DNA of 64,000 nt from positions 2,425,501-2,489,500 of the forward strand of contig NC_091971.1 of assembly GCF_036711975.1 (NCBI RefSeq), given 5' to 3'. The stretch comes from Onthophagus taurus (taxonomy: Eukaryota; Arthropoda; Insecta; Coleoptera; Scarabaeidae). Position 1 is the stretch's first letter. Each line of letters opens with the position of its first letter. The notes beneath the pieces were generated by a model, which was not told where the DNA came from, made no database searches, and worked only from the letters and a program-made list of their open reading frames with translations. Positions 11,239 to 23,350 of the stretch are shown piece after piece. The translations under genes and the position numbers were made by a program.

Positions 11239-11839
11239 TTAATAAGCTGGTGATGTAGTGGTTTGTCTAACGGTGACACGTTCGCCTTGTGCAATTTCGC
11301 CTCTTTGTATTGATTGAAATTTGAGAAATGCGTCACCCCCGTAAAGACACATTGCAATAAAGCCGAAAACGCCTCCAACGCGATAACCCTCAATTGGGAA
11401 TGAAACGGCTAATGAGGCAGCAATCAAATAGAAAAGGCCCATCACGCAACAAAAAACGAATTCAATCTTTAACCAGGGGATTTTATAGAATTTTTCGATT
11501 ATATGAAACAAATAAAACGTGAGGAGGATACCTGTTGTCCAAAATCCAAGCATAGCCACAGTGACGAACCACCCCCCACGGGAATGATAAGCATTTACAC
11601 CTGTACATTCAATACAGATAAACCCAATTAAGTTTACAGTCTATGAAAAAAAAATAAAAAATAATTATTTCACAAAAAAGGTACTTCTAGTTCATATTAC
11701 TTACAATTTGGATACATTTTAAAATCCCCGGTAACGTTCGTAGATAACTTTGATCAAACCTTATATTAGTTTGAACGGTAGTGTTTGAAGAAACGGTTGT
11801 TGCTGTGGTATGTTGAGATGGAAATCCGGCTGAAGACAT
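11239..11839 (-). CDS. MARVEL-domain tetraspan protein, CMTM-like
   Basis: Two exons join in frame: 11705-11839 (start codon at 11837-11839) and 11239-11640, giving 178 residues. The first exon encodes a Ser/Thr-rich cytoplasmic head ending LRTLPGILKCIQI. Exon 2 continues with TVNLIGFICIEC, the typical entry into the first membrane span of CKLF-like MARVEL proteins. Four hydrophobic spans follow, including the AMLGFWTTGILLTFYLFHI and VGGVFGFIAMCLYGGDAFL regions, then a short polar tail. The family acts in membrane apposition and trafficking (occludin, MAL, CMTM, insect Singles bar); the exact orthologue is not clear to me. The gene has no close partner, and the gap on its 5' side is over 3 kb. 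Confidence 0.88.
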
Positions 11840-14800
11840 CTTGGGCGACCCAAAAATAATATTTCTTTGTAATCAAATTGTTTTAAAAGTTTTCAAATTT
11901 TATGTCTGCCGTTAAATTTAAATTTAGTTCAGGTCTAAAAATTACAAAATCCTGGCGAGAGAGAAATTATATCATTTACTAAAAATAGTGTCCAAGAGAG
12001 GACACACATCGATTATTTTCGAGTGGGAGGAGACGTTAACATCTAACGTTTTTCCCACGTTTTCTAAGTCGCTTTAACAATAACCTAAATTAATAAAGAA
12101 AAAGAATTTCTTACCTTCTCAATTTATAATTTGTTAATCCAACTTTAATTATCTTTATTTAAAAAAAATACTGAATTATGGTTTTATAAGGAACGATTTT
12201 TTTACGATTTTTAACTGCTACCTGTTAATGCGGTCGATTTAAGTTGTTTGGTTTACTAACCTCACTTTTCCAATTGGAGGGCGTCGACTATCTAAAAATC
12301 GACATGAATATGGACAATTCCTTGTAATAAATTGACTTCATCATAGCAATTAGAAAGAGATGGGTATATCCGACCACCAATGAAACGTTCGTTTAATTGT
12401 GTATCTTTGTTTTGATTTCATAATCTAACACTTTATCTATTTAATAGGTATTTGATTTGGGTTAGTAAATACGAAATAATTCGGGGGATTATTGTATTTT
12501 ATGGGTTTATCGTGAGATATTTTCGATTAAAAATAGCTTTGTTTAATAGCTTATTAAAAATTTTTAATAACAATTAATTAATCAATGATGATGTTTTTTA
12601 GTGTGAGTCAAGGACGTGACATTTGTAAGAAATTAAAATTTTTTAAACATTATAACATTATTCTAATTAACAAGTTTTTTTTTTCAAAGGAATTTATTGC
12701 TATAACGAAAATAAAAAGATTATAAATAAATAATAGTTTAGCTCTGCCATCTCTTAACATTTTTTAGAACGACAATTACAGAAAATTGGTGGAGTTTAGA
12801 AAGATAAGTATTAAATTTCAAAAGCATTTTTAATTTTTATAAATTTTTTTTAATTTTAAATTATTTAATTAACATTAAATCGAATTACAACATTATTATA
12901 TTATAATTTATCTTTTAAATATCATAGATTGTCGGTAAAGCAGTTTATTTTAATTACTCTCGGATGACATACATGTCATTTAATGACGTTTAAAGATAAA
13001 ATAGATTTTATTTATTAAAATGAATATTTAAGTTATATTAAAAATTCAAATGTTGTACCCCCGCCAATAGATGTCATAAATATTCAAAAAGCTGTCATTA
13101 ATAATTTAAAATGAGCTTACACCCAGGGTTAATTCATTTTTAACGAGATTTTAAATAATAAAATATCGTCTGAATCGATTAAAATGGTCTCATAAAATGT
13201 AAACCTTCGTCATAAACCCGTCAAATGCTATCCAAGCTTAAAAGCTTTGGTTGAATGCTAGTATAGTATAGGGTTTGGACCACCCACACCGTTGGTATGC
13301 GCCAATAGCTTTCGAAGCCTTCGGTCGATTCCGGGCAAATTTTAGTCCCGTTTCGACGGCCGAAAGAGTCACAACAAGTAGTTAGAAATTCTGAAGCTTT
13401 TAAGCTCCACGTACGCGTAACTAAAACGGGTTCGATCAACAGTTGGATTTAGGATTTAAACAATTATTGAAACAAAAACCTAAAAAAGGTAAGAAAGTAT
13501 TTAATTTATTTTTAGATTTAATACTATTATTAAATATTTTATTAAAATTTGCTTACAAAAATCAACGTTATTATTTTCTTATTTAATTTTTGTGTTATTT
13601 TTTATTTATGTTAAAATAAAATTTATTGAATTTTATTTATTTTTTTAATTTTATTTGTTATTTTTCCGATACACACCTCCTTGAAACTTGTAGAAAAGCT
13701 CGATCGCGTTCGAAACGTTGAAAACATGTTCGATCTCGTTTTCGACACGTTAAAACTATTAACGAGTGTCTGAACTTGTTGAAAACAGGCGTCAGAAATT
13801 TTCGCTCGATTGGAGCTTGTCGTTAAAAGTCATTTTAACGTCCATTTAAACTTTTAATTTAGATTGATATTACAAAAATCGAATTATAATCACAATAAAG
13901 TCATTAATATGGAGATATCAATAGAATATTTGGAAATGATATAATTTTTTTTTTAAATTTGACATATTTAACTGTCATTTTTAAGACATGTTTTAATCAA
14001 TAGCACCAACATAAATCCTAAAAAAAGATTGTCTTCTATACCCTGAATTGAGATAATTTCAAATCACAACTTTGAATAAATTTTATATAAATAAAATTAA
14101 ATAAATATGCTTAGACGATTACGACTTTAATAAATTAGCGTAGACTAGCATTTGAGAGGTGTGAAGTTAGTCGCAGTGTCAATTTCGGAATTTATAGTTA
14201 TTTTGTAACATAAAATCATTTATTTCATTCTCTTCTTGATATTGTAGCAGAAGTTTGACTTCCACTTACCTGCAATCAAGAGAGTTAATAAAAAACAATT
14301 TCTTTGTCTTATATCTATATCTTTTCTATTTATATCTCTTTGTATTCATAAATGTAGCAGATATGATAAGCTCCTTCTTGTTCGTTGCCGATTTTTATGG
14401 GAATATAAAATTTGCGCGAGTTTCGTGCAAGAGGATTGAGAATTTCTTACGGCGACTTCACCGAGGGACATTCGTGTTCTTTATTTTTGCGGTTTGATTG
14501 AACTTCATCGGTTTGATTGCATCGCACGAGTGCTCTCAAAGTCGGTCGGTTCGCTTCTTTTGGTCTATTGACTTTTAATGTGTACATTTGCGGACATTTA
14601 TTTGCTTTACATTTTTATAAATCATTATTTTTTGTACATGATATGTTGTTGAAGTTGATGACAACGCTTGAGCTAGTAGTCATGTACTTGAAATACGATC
14701 TAAAGTAGCTTATTACCTACGGAGTGATTAGTTGCAAAACTAGCAAAAAGTTTATTAACAGAGCTTTTCTGATCTGGGTCCCAGGTCATTCTGGGGTTGC

Positions 14801-15091
14801 TTATATTCTCTAATCTCAGTCTATTTCCTTGGTTAGGTTTTATGGATCGTTTTTACGACCGAACCAAGAAAAATATCTTTTTATTTCACAACGAGTTTTA
14901 ATTAAGTTTCAAATTGGTTTTGATAAGATTTTCACTCCACCTAAAGCTTAACAAAGAACAATAAATAGTGGATGTTATCTTTAAAGAGTTAAAATGGGAA
15001 TTAAAACAGCGACTTTTGAGAATGTTAATCAATTTCTTACATTTTTATTCTTTTTCTTAAAGTTTTTTTAAATAAATTTGAAAAAAAAAGT
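11840..15091. other. Long intergenic stretch without a supportable gene
   Basis: Short open frames occur at 13221-13439 (-), 14255-14497 (+) and 14517-14708 (+), but none shows domain character or a neighbouring exon. A more GC-balanced segment at about 13205-13440 has AAGCTTAAAAGCTT-like palindromic motifs and a partly inverted GAAGCTTTTAAGCTCC. A segment at 13675-13830 has several GTTCGA/TTCGAAC-like words. The first 200 bases probably hold the promoter of the MARVEL gene. No RNA gene was recognised. Confidence 0.5.
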
Positions 15092-15154
15092 CTCCCAGAC
15101 GGGGAATCGAACCCCGGTCTCCCGCGTGGATACTTACCACTATACTATCTGGGA
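15092..15154 (-). pseudogene. tRNA-Asp pseudogene lacking the anticodon
   Basis: The 63-nt sequence matches the intact tRNA-Asp at 24511-24582 except for a 9-nt gap. That gap removes the anticodon GTC and part of the anticodon stem: the plus strand reads CCGCGTGGATAC where the intact copy has CCGCGTGACAGGCGGGGATAC. Acceptor stem, D arm and T arm are otherwise kept. It cannot decode. The flanks on both sides also resemble those of the intact copy, so it arose by duplication of a larger segment. Confidence 0.93.
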
Positions 15155-16509
15155 CTTGTAATACTTTCGTTATATTTATATTTTAAGTAACCGTGAATTG
15201 TATTTAAGTAAATAAAGATTATTTATAAAAAAAGTAAGTACGTACTGCGATATAACCGCTGTGTTCTTACGAAATAAGATTTTTGTACAATATTTATGTT
15301 TTCCACCTAAAATTCAAACGTCAACTTGACAGATGACTTATAGTGAATGTCATTTTGACATATTTATGACAATCTTAATTGTAACAAAGTAAATGCTTAT
15401 ATTTTAATTACCAAAGGAGATTTTAATTGAATCACTGATTAAAATGTTTTTTTAAAAATTTTTTTTGACCTCGTCGAATTCTTCCCGAGAGTAATCTCTC
15501 CCCGAGATGCCAAGTAATGGGAGAATGCTAAGAAATACATTAGGGGTGTGAGATGATGGCGCCAGTCTAGGGAACAACCCCCCGTTCCATGTACAACCTC
15601 CCGACTACGTGTTTTAGTCGGTTTTATCGATGAGCTTAGACATAGTGTACACGCCCCATTTGATCACACACAAACTTGTTGTTAAATTTGTTGAGTACAT
15701 TTTTTTTTATATAAATTTAAAAGCCATAAGTAAAAAAAATATAAAGCTAGAAGAGGATAACTTTGAGAGGATCGAATATCACGCTTGACGTCGCATGAAA
15801 ATTACGGGGCTTTTAATTAGATATCGTTAGTTAATTGGATTTCAGTTGGGCCTGGAAAATTTTATCAATTTTCATTTTGGGTCAATGACTTTGTATTGTT
15901 TAAGCGATGAAATATTAAAAGTTTAACCTTACACACAGAGACCTTTAATAAGTTAATGACAAAAGGGTCATTTCTCTTCATTTCTCTTTCTAATTCCCAT
16001 TTTACTATTCCCTGTGCGACTCTGATCCAGACAAATGTTCAACCCAACTGTTGTGTATACGGTCTTTCTCTTCATATAAATGAGATGAATAATAAATTTT
16101 AACACTAACATTGTATCCCGTAGGGTTTCTCTTTTGGGTAACAATACCATTATGAAAGTTGTAAAATATAATATCACCATGAAAAGTTATCTCATTTTCT
16201 TTTTTAAAACATTTTTAGCTTCAATTTACTTAAGTAACAAAATTTACATGTTTTGTTGTTCAATTATCTTAGGAAATTTAATTTAACATCACGCAGGTGG
16301 AAATGTTCCAGGTGGTTTTTCTAAACCTGGAAATGTAATCATCTCGAGAAATACCGAAAGCTAGGAGAAACTCTAAAAAGACGTGACTTGAACATCTAAG
16401 AACCTTTTCAACCTCGCCTTTATTTACACTTTTATTGGATTTTTCTAGATTTACCTTTCTTATATTATGATAATAACAAAAATATTCCGGGCGTTTTTAG
16501 GTAAATAAA
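15155..16509. other. Upstream region of the synaptotagmin gene
   Basis: 15240-15370 is homologous to the right flank of the intact tRNA-Asp at 24600-24705. Around 15480-15670 the sequence is less AT-rich, with CCCCGAGATGCC, GATGGCGCC and CAACCTCCCGACTACG. This is a candidate promoter or untranslated first exon of the synaptotagmin. A splice acceptor (TTTTTAG) sits 9 bases before the synaptotagmin ATG, so an untranslated upstream exon probably exists. Confidence 0.45.
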
Positions 16510-18925
16510 ATGGATTCCTTAGAAGATGAAGAAGAAAGAGATTCGGTTTATATCGTAGCTCTTTACGCGGTGGTCTCGTTTATTTGCGTTTTAGTATTGA
16601 TTATGGTGGTTTATGTGGCCTGTACGAAAAAGTACAAATTAAACTGGTTTGAAAAGAATCTTTTAGAGAACGCAGATGGATCAAAAGAGATGACTCATTG
16701 CAGGTACATATAAAATTTAATTTTAAGAGGGAACGATAAAAATTGCTTTTACGGTTATTATACCACTTAAGCTTCTTTTTGTGGTTATAGTCAAGAAGCT
16801 TTAATGGGTATGAACGAATCAACGGCCGGAAGTAGTAAAATTTTATATCCTTTACCGCCTGAAAGAGGAAAATTTTGGATACCACATAATTTACAAATAA
16901 ATTCATCGTGTCCTAGTGATATCGATTCAAGTCCTGGTGAATTAATAAGATCACCTAAAAATGATTGAAATTTTAATCATTTATTTTAACAGATAATTCT
17001 TTACCGACAAGTCCAACATCATCAACAAGCCTTCAACCTTCTCCATTTTCTGGACCAATTGCAATAGCGCGAAACGACACTCAAGTTATTTTAACAAACA
17101 GCAGTCCTTTACGACCAAGAGTAGCTTCAATGCAATCCAAATTGGATCATACGAAAATTGATACCTCTTTATATCAGAAAGAATCCCCGGGAGAACCCGA
17201 AGACGTCAGAGGATCCATTCATCTTTCTCTAAGTTACGATTTAATAGCGGGATTATTAACTGTAAGATTAATTGAGGTAAGTTTCATTTTTTATGTTGGC
17301 ATCTCTAAATGTTATTAGTTATCTAACTTCACATTGACTTACGATCTAAATTTTAAACGTCATATTTAATTTTTTTTAGGTTATAAGTTAATTTTACATT
17401 ATTTTTTTGGATTGTGTAATTTATGTTTGTTTTTGATATATGAGTGTGCGCTCCCCACTCAACATCGACAAACGTGCAATTAAATCCAGGCGTTGATGAG
17501 AGGTTCCCTCTCAATGGGATCCACCGTTGTGAATTGTGTGTTTAATGAACAGTGGCGGGGGTGTGCGATCGTGATTAAACCTCGGCAGTGTAAATTTCGG
17601 TGTTTAAAATTCATTATATAAACGGATTCGGGTTTATTTAGGATTTAAAGTAATCCGGATTTAGAAATAAATAAATTTATCACGATAAATAAATAATAAT
17701 TTAATCCTTTGATGAATTCGATAATCAATCAAACTAAAATTTGTAGATGTGATTTAGTTATTAATTTATTAAACAACACTGTAACTACAATAATAACACC
17801 GTTAATGTGACAAATTTGACACTTAACTGTCAAAAGTGACAGTTTCAACGACAAACTTCACAAAACTCGTTATGTCAACATGACGTTTATAACCTCAATG
17901 AAGATATCTTTCTTTATAAAAACGTTTTTTGTGTTTTAATTAACTCTTAAAAGACAAACAAAGTAACGGAATTGAAAAAAAAAAACCTTTTTTTTTGTTA
18001 TCACGTTTTTATATCTGCTTTTGTCTAACACCAGCTTTTACGAAGCTCGTTTTGCTGTGTTTACGAACTTTTTTAGAACTCGTTTTTTTTTGCTGTTTCA
18101 GGCTCACGACTTACAAGCAAGGGATTTTAGTGGGACCGCGGATCCTTATGCGAAAATTAGATTGTTGCCAGATAAAACGAACGTGTGGCAAACAAGAATT
18201 CACAAAAAAACATTAAATCCCGGTGAAAAATAAATAAGTAAAAAAAATGTGAAAATAAAATTGTCGTTATTTAATTTTTAGTTTTCGACGAAGATTTTGT
18301 ATTCGAAGTAAAATCAACTACTCTTTCAAGACATACTTTAGAAGTTCTTTTGTACGATTTCGATGCTTATTCGAGGCATCACAACATTGGAGGAGTTCAA
18401 CTTCCACTTTGTAATATTGATTTGAATGAAAAAGTTAATATTTGGCAATGTTTAACGCCTTGTTTCGGACATGACCCGAAAGTTGATTTGGGCGAATTAA
18501 TGGTTTCTTTGGCGTATTTACCATCGGCGGAAAGATTAACTGTCGTTGTGATTAAAGCGAGGAATCTCCGAATTGTCGATGATACAAGAAACAGTTCAGA
18601 TCCTTACGTGAAAGTGTCTCTTTACCAAGGAATTAAGCGATTAAAAAAGCGTAAAACCGGTGTTCATAGAAACACGATAAATCCGGTTTTTAATGAAGCA
18701 TTAACGTTTGATATTGACAAGGAATCACTGAAGAAATGTCGGATTGAGTTTAATGTGTTACATGATAGTTTATTGGGTGCTAGTGAAATGTTGGGTTATT
18801 GCCGCGTTGGAAGAACGAAAGAATGTAGACCGGAAGAGAAAAGTTTTTTTATTGATATGTTAAAAAGTAAAACGGCTACAGCTCAGTGGTTAACTTTAGC
18901 CGATGATCCAAAAATGCCTCCGTAA
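16510..18925 (+). CDS. Synaptotagmin (tandem C2 domains)
   Basis: Five coding exons join in frame: 16510-16703, 16791-16936, 16993-17276, 18102-18222 and 18282-18925, giving 462 residues. A short acidic N terminus precedes one membrane span (about residues 13-38, ending in CTKKYKLNW). A Ser/Pro-rich linker, C2A and C2B follow. C2A keeps the loop aspartates in ARDFSGTADPYAK and YDFDAYSRHH, although the last usual Asp position is His. C2B keeps an aspartate pair in DDTRNSSDPYVK, but its second calcium loop reads HDSLLGASEM, which lacks the usual Asp triad. C2A may thus bind calcium while C2B probably does not. The family tethers vesicles to membranes and regulates exocytosis. It is not Syt1; I suspect an alpha/12-type paralogue but cannot prove it. 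Confidence 0.9.
17277..18101. other. Synaptotagmin intron 3
   Basis: An 825-bp intron. Around 17445-17590 the base composition is more balanced and includes CTCCCCACTCAACATCGAC and GGTTCCCTCTCAATGGGATCC. This might be regulatory, but I see no defined motif. Confidence 0.4.
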
Positions 18926-20124
18926 AAATAGTAATGTTTAAGAAATTAATATATATTACAAAAAATGGGGTATTTAAAAAAACGCTTCGAGAATATACAA
19001 TTATATTAAATAAAACAATTAAAATATACAATTTTATGTGGAAAACTGAATAATATCTATAAATGGTAAGTATTTACTAGAGTATTTATACATTAAATTA
19101 AATGAGATGTGAGAAAATATAAATATCGAGAGGAAAAATATTTAAAAAATTAAATGAAGAGATTTATTTAAGAAAAATATATTTATTTTTTAATTTATTT
19201 TAAAGTCAAAATAAAAAACGTATCTCTATTAAAAAAAGCTTCGTTTTATTGCACATTCAAAACGCTTTTTATTAGCAAATCAACTCGGAGTTTAATGACC
19301 AAAACTTTTCCTATTAATTAACACATAACAAGTTTATTGTCGTCCGAGCTTATCCCACTAAAACTTGTTAACCACACGTTTTCGATTTAATTGACCAACT
19401 TTATAATGAAAGTTAAATCGAAACATTAAAATATAATCTAGTTAAAATAAGCAGAAAAAGTAAATGAAAAACATAAATCTAAATCCAACTCCAATCAACA
19501 CAAACTTTATACAAAAGTTTCAGAACTTCCTCAAGTTCTGTTCTAGGTCTTGTGTGTGTGTTCTAGTGATAGTGCTAGTGTAAAACTAGAACTAACACTA
19601 GACTTAGAACTAGAAACATTCGGGTTTAGCCGCACGTCTCTCAAGACGGCTAAACCCGAATGATTCTAGTTCTAGGTCTGTGATAGTTTTAATTGTGATT
19701 CAGTGTTAGGTTGTTATATATTTTTATTGAACTAACCTTAGATCTAGAACTAGAAACCTTCGGGTTTAGCCGTCTTAAGAGACGTACGGCTAAGCAGACC
19801 ATTGATCATCTCCTTTAAAGCATGCCCCGCAGAGTTAGACAGTGCATAAACATTTTATTAATATAAATCGTTGCTATTTCTTTTTCAGTTATTATGATTT
19901 ACTACTGACTACACTTTTTTTAGCATATAGTTTATTAAACATAAAACCCAATCTAACCGGATCGATAGCTAATATAGAGTTGAACAAGACGTTACAGAAA
20001 ATTGACAGAAAAAAAAGACATTAAACATATTTTATTCATTGACTATCTATAATCGACTAAAATACGACGAGAAAACAAAAAAAAAACAATTTTCTGTAAT
20101 TAAACTCTAAATAAAAAGAAAAAA
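18926..20124. other. Convergent intergenic region, synaptotagmin to TTC19
   Basis: The 3' flanks of two convergent genes meet here. AT-rich sequence with AATAAA-like words at about 18940-19230 probably holds the synaptotagmin polyadenylation site. The hairpin repeat at 19530-19805 is listed separately. A 60-codon frame at 19842-20024 has no support as a gene. Confidence 0.55.
19530..19805. repeat. TAG-phased hairpin repeat, copy 4
   Basis: Two linked hairpins. GTTCTAGTGATAGTGCTAG pairs with the inverse ACTAGAACTAACACTAG. CCGAATGATTCTAGTTCTAG lies beside GGGTTTAGCCGCACGTCTC, which is self-complementary to GACGGCTAAACCC. The loop-like part GTTGTTATATATTTTTATTG, also found in copies 1, 2 and 7, is present. 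Confidence 0.85.
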
Positions 20125-21243
20125 TTATGTAGCCATATTTTTAATTTCATCTAATAGTTGTTTCGCGTGAATTGCCGTATCTATTTTACCAAACATTCTG
20201 GCTAATTTCTCGCTTTCTTCCGCCGAAAGTTGTGCTTGATCATAAACGCCCATTTTCATATAAATTTTAGCCAATTTCAAATAACATTTGGGTAAATCCG
20301 CACTGCTAATACCTTTCCCCAACATAACAGCGGTTTGCATCGTGCGCAAAGCAATATCATACTCGCCCAACTCCATGTTTAAATCGGCTAAAGTATACAA
20401 CATAACCATTTCTTGATACGGACTTAACCCCTTAATTTTATTTGAATAATCGTAAGCTCGATCAATCATTTTTTTCGCTTCTTGATATCGTGCGTTTTTT
20501 ATCATATGAACACCGTACCAAAACAGAACGTTAACATATAACATTCCTGTTTTTGTACTCATATCGCCGTTTATTATTTTTTCTTTTTGTGCGTTTAAAC
20601 AGGTTTTAAATCCGATTTCAGCTAAAGCATTTTCTTTATAGTTGCTGTAAATTCTTGCAAGACGTAATTTAAAATCAATGATATGATCGTTTGTGTCTGG
20701 AACACCGTCTTGAACCATTTTTTCGATGACAGTAACTAAAAGACGTTCTGCTTTTTCTGAATCACCTTGAGCGAAAGCGATACTAGCCAAAATATCGTAA
20801 ATAAACGGCATTCCAAATGAAACTTTATAATCATCGCAAATTTTTAATCCCATTTGAAGTAGAGCTTCCGCTTTATCAATATCACCTTTTTCTAAAGCAA
20901 TTTTTGCCAAAACTATTAAATGAGTAATGTTGTCTTCAATATCACTAGTCATTTGATCAGATGGTCCATCGTTTCTTGATAACATATTAATTCCGGGTAA
21001 AATTCCGGATGCGATATATGCAAATAAATTTCCATAATTAATAGGTTTACCCCAAGATTTAGTTTTCGATTTATTTGTAAATTGATAATTTTGAAATTGA
21101 TTTTTACTTTGTTGCTGTTGATAAAGTGGTTGTTGTTGTTGATTGATGGGAGCGGCCCGATATTTTCGGACCGGTCCCTTTTGGTTAGCCACTTTTCTAA
21201 TCAGTTGTTGAATACCTTTCGTTGAAAAGAAACTAGTAATCAT
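20125..21243 (-). CDS. TTC19: Tetratricopeptide repeat protein 19 homologue
   Basis: Intronless frame of 372 residues. In mammals TTC19 is a mitochondrial inner-membrane protein needed for respiratory complex III, clearing Rieske-protein fragments. Residues 1-40 are basic and lack acidic residues, as expected for a mitochondrial presequence, and are followed by a Gln-rich stretch. NLFAYIASGILPGI at about 72-85 is a short hydrophobic segment in the usual place for the inner-membrane anchor. From about residue 105 the chain is helical TPR repeats: IALEKGDIDKAEALLQMGL, AQGDSEKAERLL, ENALAEIGFKTCL, ARYQEAKKMIDRAY, LGEYDIALRTMQTAV and MGVYDQAQLSAEESEKLA. Length and repeat order match the TTC19 family. 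It lies tail-to-tail with the synaptotagmin. Confidence 0.92.
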   Translation of the reverse strand: MITSFFSTKGIQQLIRKVANQKGPVRKYRAAPINQQQQPLYQQQQSKNQFQNYQFTNKSKTKSWGKPINYGNLFAYIASGILPGINMLSRNDGPSDQMTSDIEDNITHLIVLAKIALEKGDIDKAEALLQMGLKICDDYKVSFGMPFIYDILASIAFAQGDSEKAERLLVTVIEKMVQDGVPDTNDHIIDFKLRLARIYSNYKENALAEIGFKTCLNAQKEKIINGDMSTKTGMLYVNVLFWYGVHMIKNARYQEAKKMIDRAYDYSNKIKGLSPYQEMVMLYTLADLNMELGEYDIALRTMQTAVMLGKGISSADLPKCYLKLAKIYMKMGVYDQAQLSAEESEKLARMFGKIDTAIHAKQLLDEIKNMAT

Positions 21244-21923
21244 TAAACGTCTTTTTGATCTACTTCAAATTTTGCCCCCCGCATGACTTCTTAATATTAA
21301 TTTTTTCGATATTTTTTGACAGGTTAAATTTCATTTTTTTGTGACGTTTTAAAATATTTTTTTGGTTTACTTGATTTTAAATCATTACCAAAGCTTAGAA
21401 CTTTAAACAATAATAAAGAAAAATTTTGGAGAAGTATAATACTTCAATAACGCAATCAAACAATCTTCTCGCTTCATACTTTACATGTATATTATCAGAA
21501 TAAATTTCCATCAAGTTAAGAGTACGTACTACACAATAATGCTTTATTTATGAGACTAAAAAATCGATAAACGCACTCTGTTGAATAAAACCAGCATTAA
21601 AACAGTGACGTTTACTCAAATAATTTAAAACAGAAATCTATCTACTCTTTGCCAACATAGGTAACATTTTGAAACGTCAAATGATTAGTTAAATAGTAGC
21701 GACATCTAACGAGAATTTGGCACTTTGAAAGCAGTATCTCGCCATTCCAAGCAGATAGTAGTCTTTTCCAGCAGTATTTAGCGTTAAAAACGTTTCCGAA
21801 GAATTGTTAAGTTAAAATAAATCGAATATTTAATTAAATAAATATATAATATATAAAATAAAATTGTTATTTTACATTTTAAATTAAAATAAATTGAGAA
21901 TAAAATTATAAATAAAACTTTTT
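21244..21923. other. TTC19 promoter side and FAM92 3' flank
   Basis: 680 bp with no gene. The right part has an AATAAA-rich stretch (about 21840-21915) suited to FAM92 polyadenylation on the minus strand. The left part should hold the TTC19 promoter; no motif stands out. Confidence 0.4.
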
Positions 21924-23153
21924 TTACTTTAAATATTTTTTAGCAATAAATGGAGAAACATTATCATCAACATCCCCTTTACTGGTATCCGATTCATCCG
22001 AATAATCAGATTTTGAAGCTTCCGAATAAGATTCGTCGTCTTCATCTTTGGAAGAATCCAAAATTTCCTCACTTTTTGACATTCTTTTATCTCTCATCCC
22101 AGAATTTTTTGTCGTTGTGGGAACCCCAGGAAATTTCTTTTTTGGAGTCGAAAAAATTGAACTCAACGATCCCAACGATTGAGATGCCCTGAATAAAGAA
22201 CGTTTGCCTTGGGTGTTTGATGATGATTCTGGTAATCTTAAAGATTTCTTGAATTCCTATTAAAAAAAAATAATACAGAACAATTAATATTTATTGATGA
22301 GAAAGGTGTTTCACAACTTATTAAATATTAGTTACCATTTCAAATTTTTCCCTAATTTTTTGAAAGTCCTTTAAAAATAAGATTTTTCAAAAAAAAATTA
22401 TTGTTACATATTTAATTAAAATAAATTTACCTGTAAATCAGATTCCTCATCAATTCTATCAACAGCTTTATAAGCTTTAGTTAAAAGCTCTAAACATTTT
22501 GCATGATACCCAATTTCTGTTGCAACAAAATCTAATAAAATTACTTTTAAATCGTGTAATTTTTGTTTTTCAAACGACGTTATTTGTTCTTCTAAATTAT
22601 TTATAGTTTTTGAAACTTCCGCCGATGCCTTTACCAACTCTGATTCAGCTTGAACAATTTGTTGTCGATTTCTCGGATTTCTTTCTTTAGCTCGATCTAA
22701 TTGTCTCTTCCTCGAAATCTCTTTAGTTCGCGCCGCATAAATTTGTTTAACTTCATCTTTCGCGTGTTTACAAATATTTTCATATTGCGAAAATTCATTA
22801 ACCACTTTTTGGTCAATATTTTGCGTTCTAACGTCGCCGTAATCGCTTATTGACGAGATTTGTGTGGCGAAATTTATCAATCCGTTACTTAATGATTTAT
22901 TAATGTCTTCGGTTTCGGCGTAAGCTACGATTACTTTCGATAATTCATCACCTTTGTCTCTTATTCGGGCGACTTTTCGGGAATAACCACTAAAAACCGA
23001 ACATAATTCTGATATATTTTTTTCCACCGTTAATATACGATCTTGAATAAATTTTGCTTCTTGTTCACTAAAAGAAAACGATTATAATAATGATGATAAT
23101 CATAAAGTTATTAATTACCAATTTATATTTTTCATTCTTATTGAGCTTAACAT
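21924..23153 (-). CDS. FAM92/CIBAR BAR-domain protein
   Basis: Four exons join in frame on the minus strand: 23119-23153, 22431-23067, 22336-22368 and 21924-22256, giving about 345 residues. The start is the first ATG of a 35-bp exon. The body carries the FAM92 signature: EKNISELCSVFSGYSRKVAR, RDKGDELSKVIVAYA, DINKSLSNGLINFA and DYGDVRTQNID. Long helices then form a BAR dimer (residues about 15-225). In animals these proteins bind Chibby at the base of cilia and at basal bodies, and also shape mitochondrial membranes. An 11-codon exon (22336-22368) extends the last helix. The C-terminal exon is a Ser/Asp/Lys-rich disordered tail (FSTPKKKFPGVP, then acidic serine repeats). Family identification is strong; the fly counterpart is Fam92. 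Confidence 0.92.
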
Positions 23154-23350
23154 TTTTGTTCTTGGTCACTAAAAAGTCAATGTTATGTGGCGTAGAAATT
23201 GTTGTGAGTGCGTTGCCATGGGGATGTTATGGTTGAGTTATTTTTAACGGTTAATCTAACTAATAAAAAAATGTATTCTTTTTTATAATTCATTCCAATT
23301 TGATTATTTTTTTCATATTTTATTTCCATCGTCAATGAACGTTACGTAAA

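Noticed and set aside
13221-13439. 72-codon minus-strand frame with balanced composition
   Set aside because: No domain, start context or splice partner. The palindromic AAGCTT words suggest non-coding structure rather than a gene.
14255-14708. Two consecutive frames of 80 and 63 codons
   Set aside because: Phe/Tyr/Leu-rich low-complexity translation of AT-rich DNA, with no domain, no linking splice sites and no neighbouring exon.
19842-20024. 60-codon frame between synaptotagmin and TTC19
   Set aside because: Convergent 3' flanks, AT-rich composition and no domain; length is within chance.
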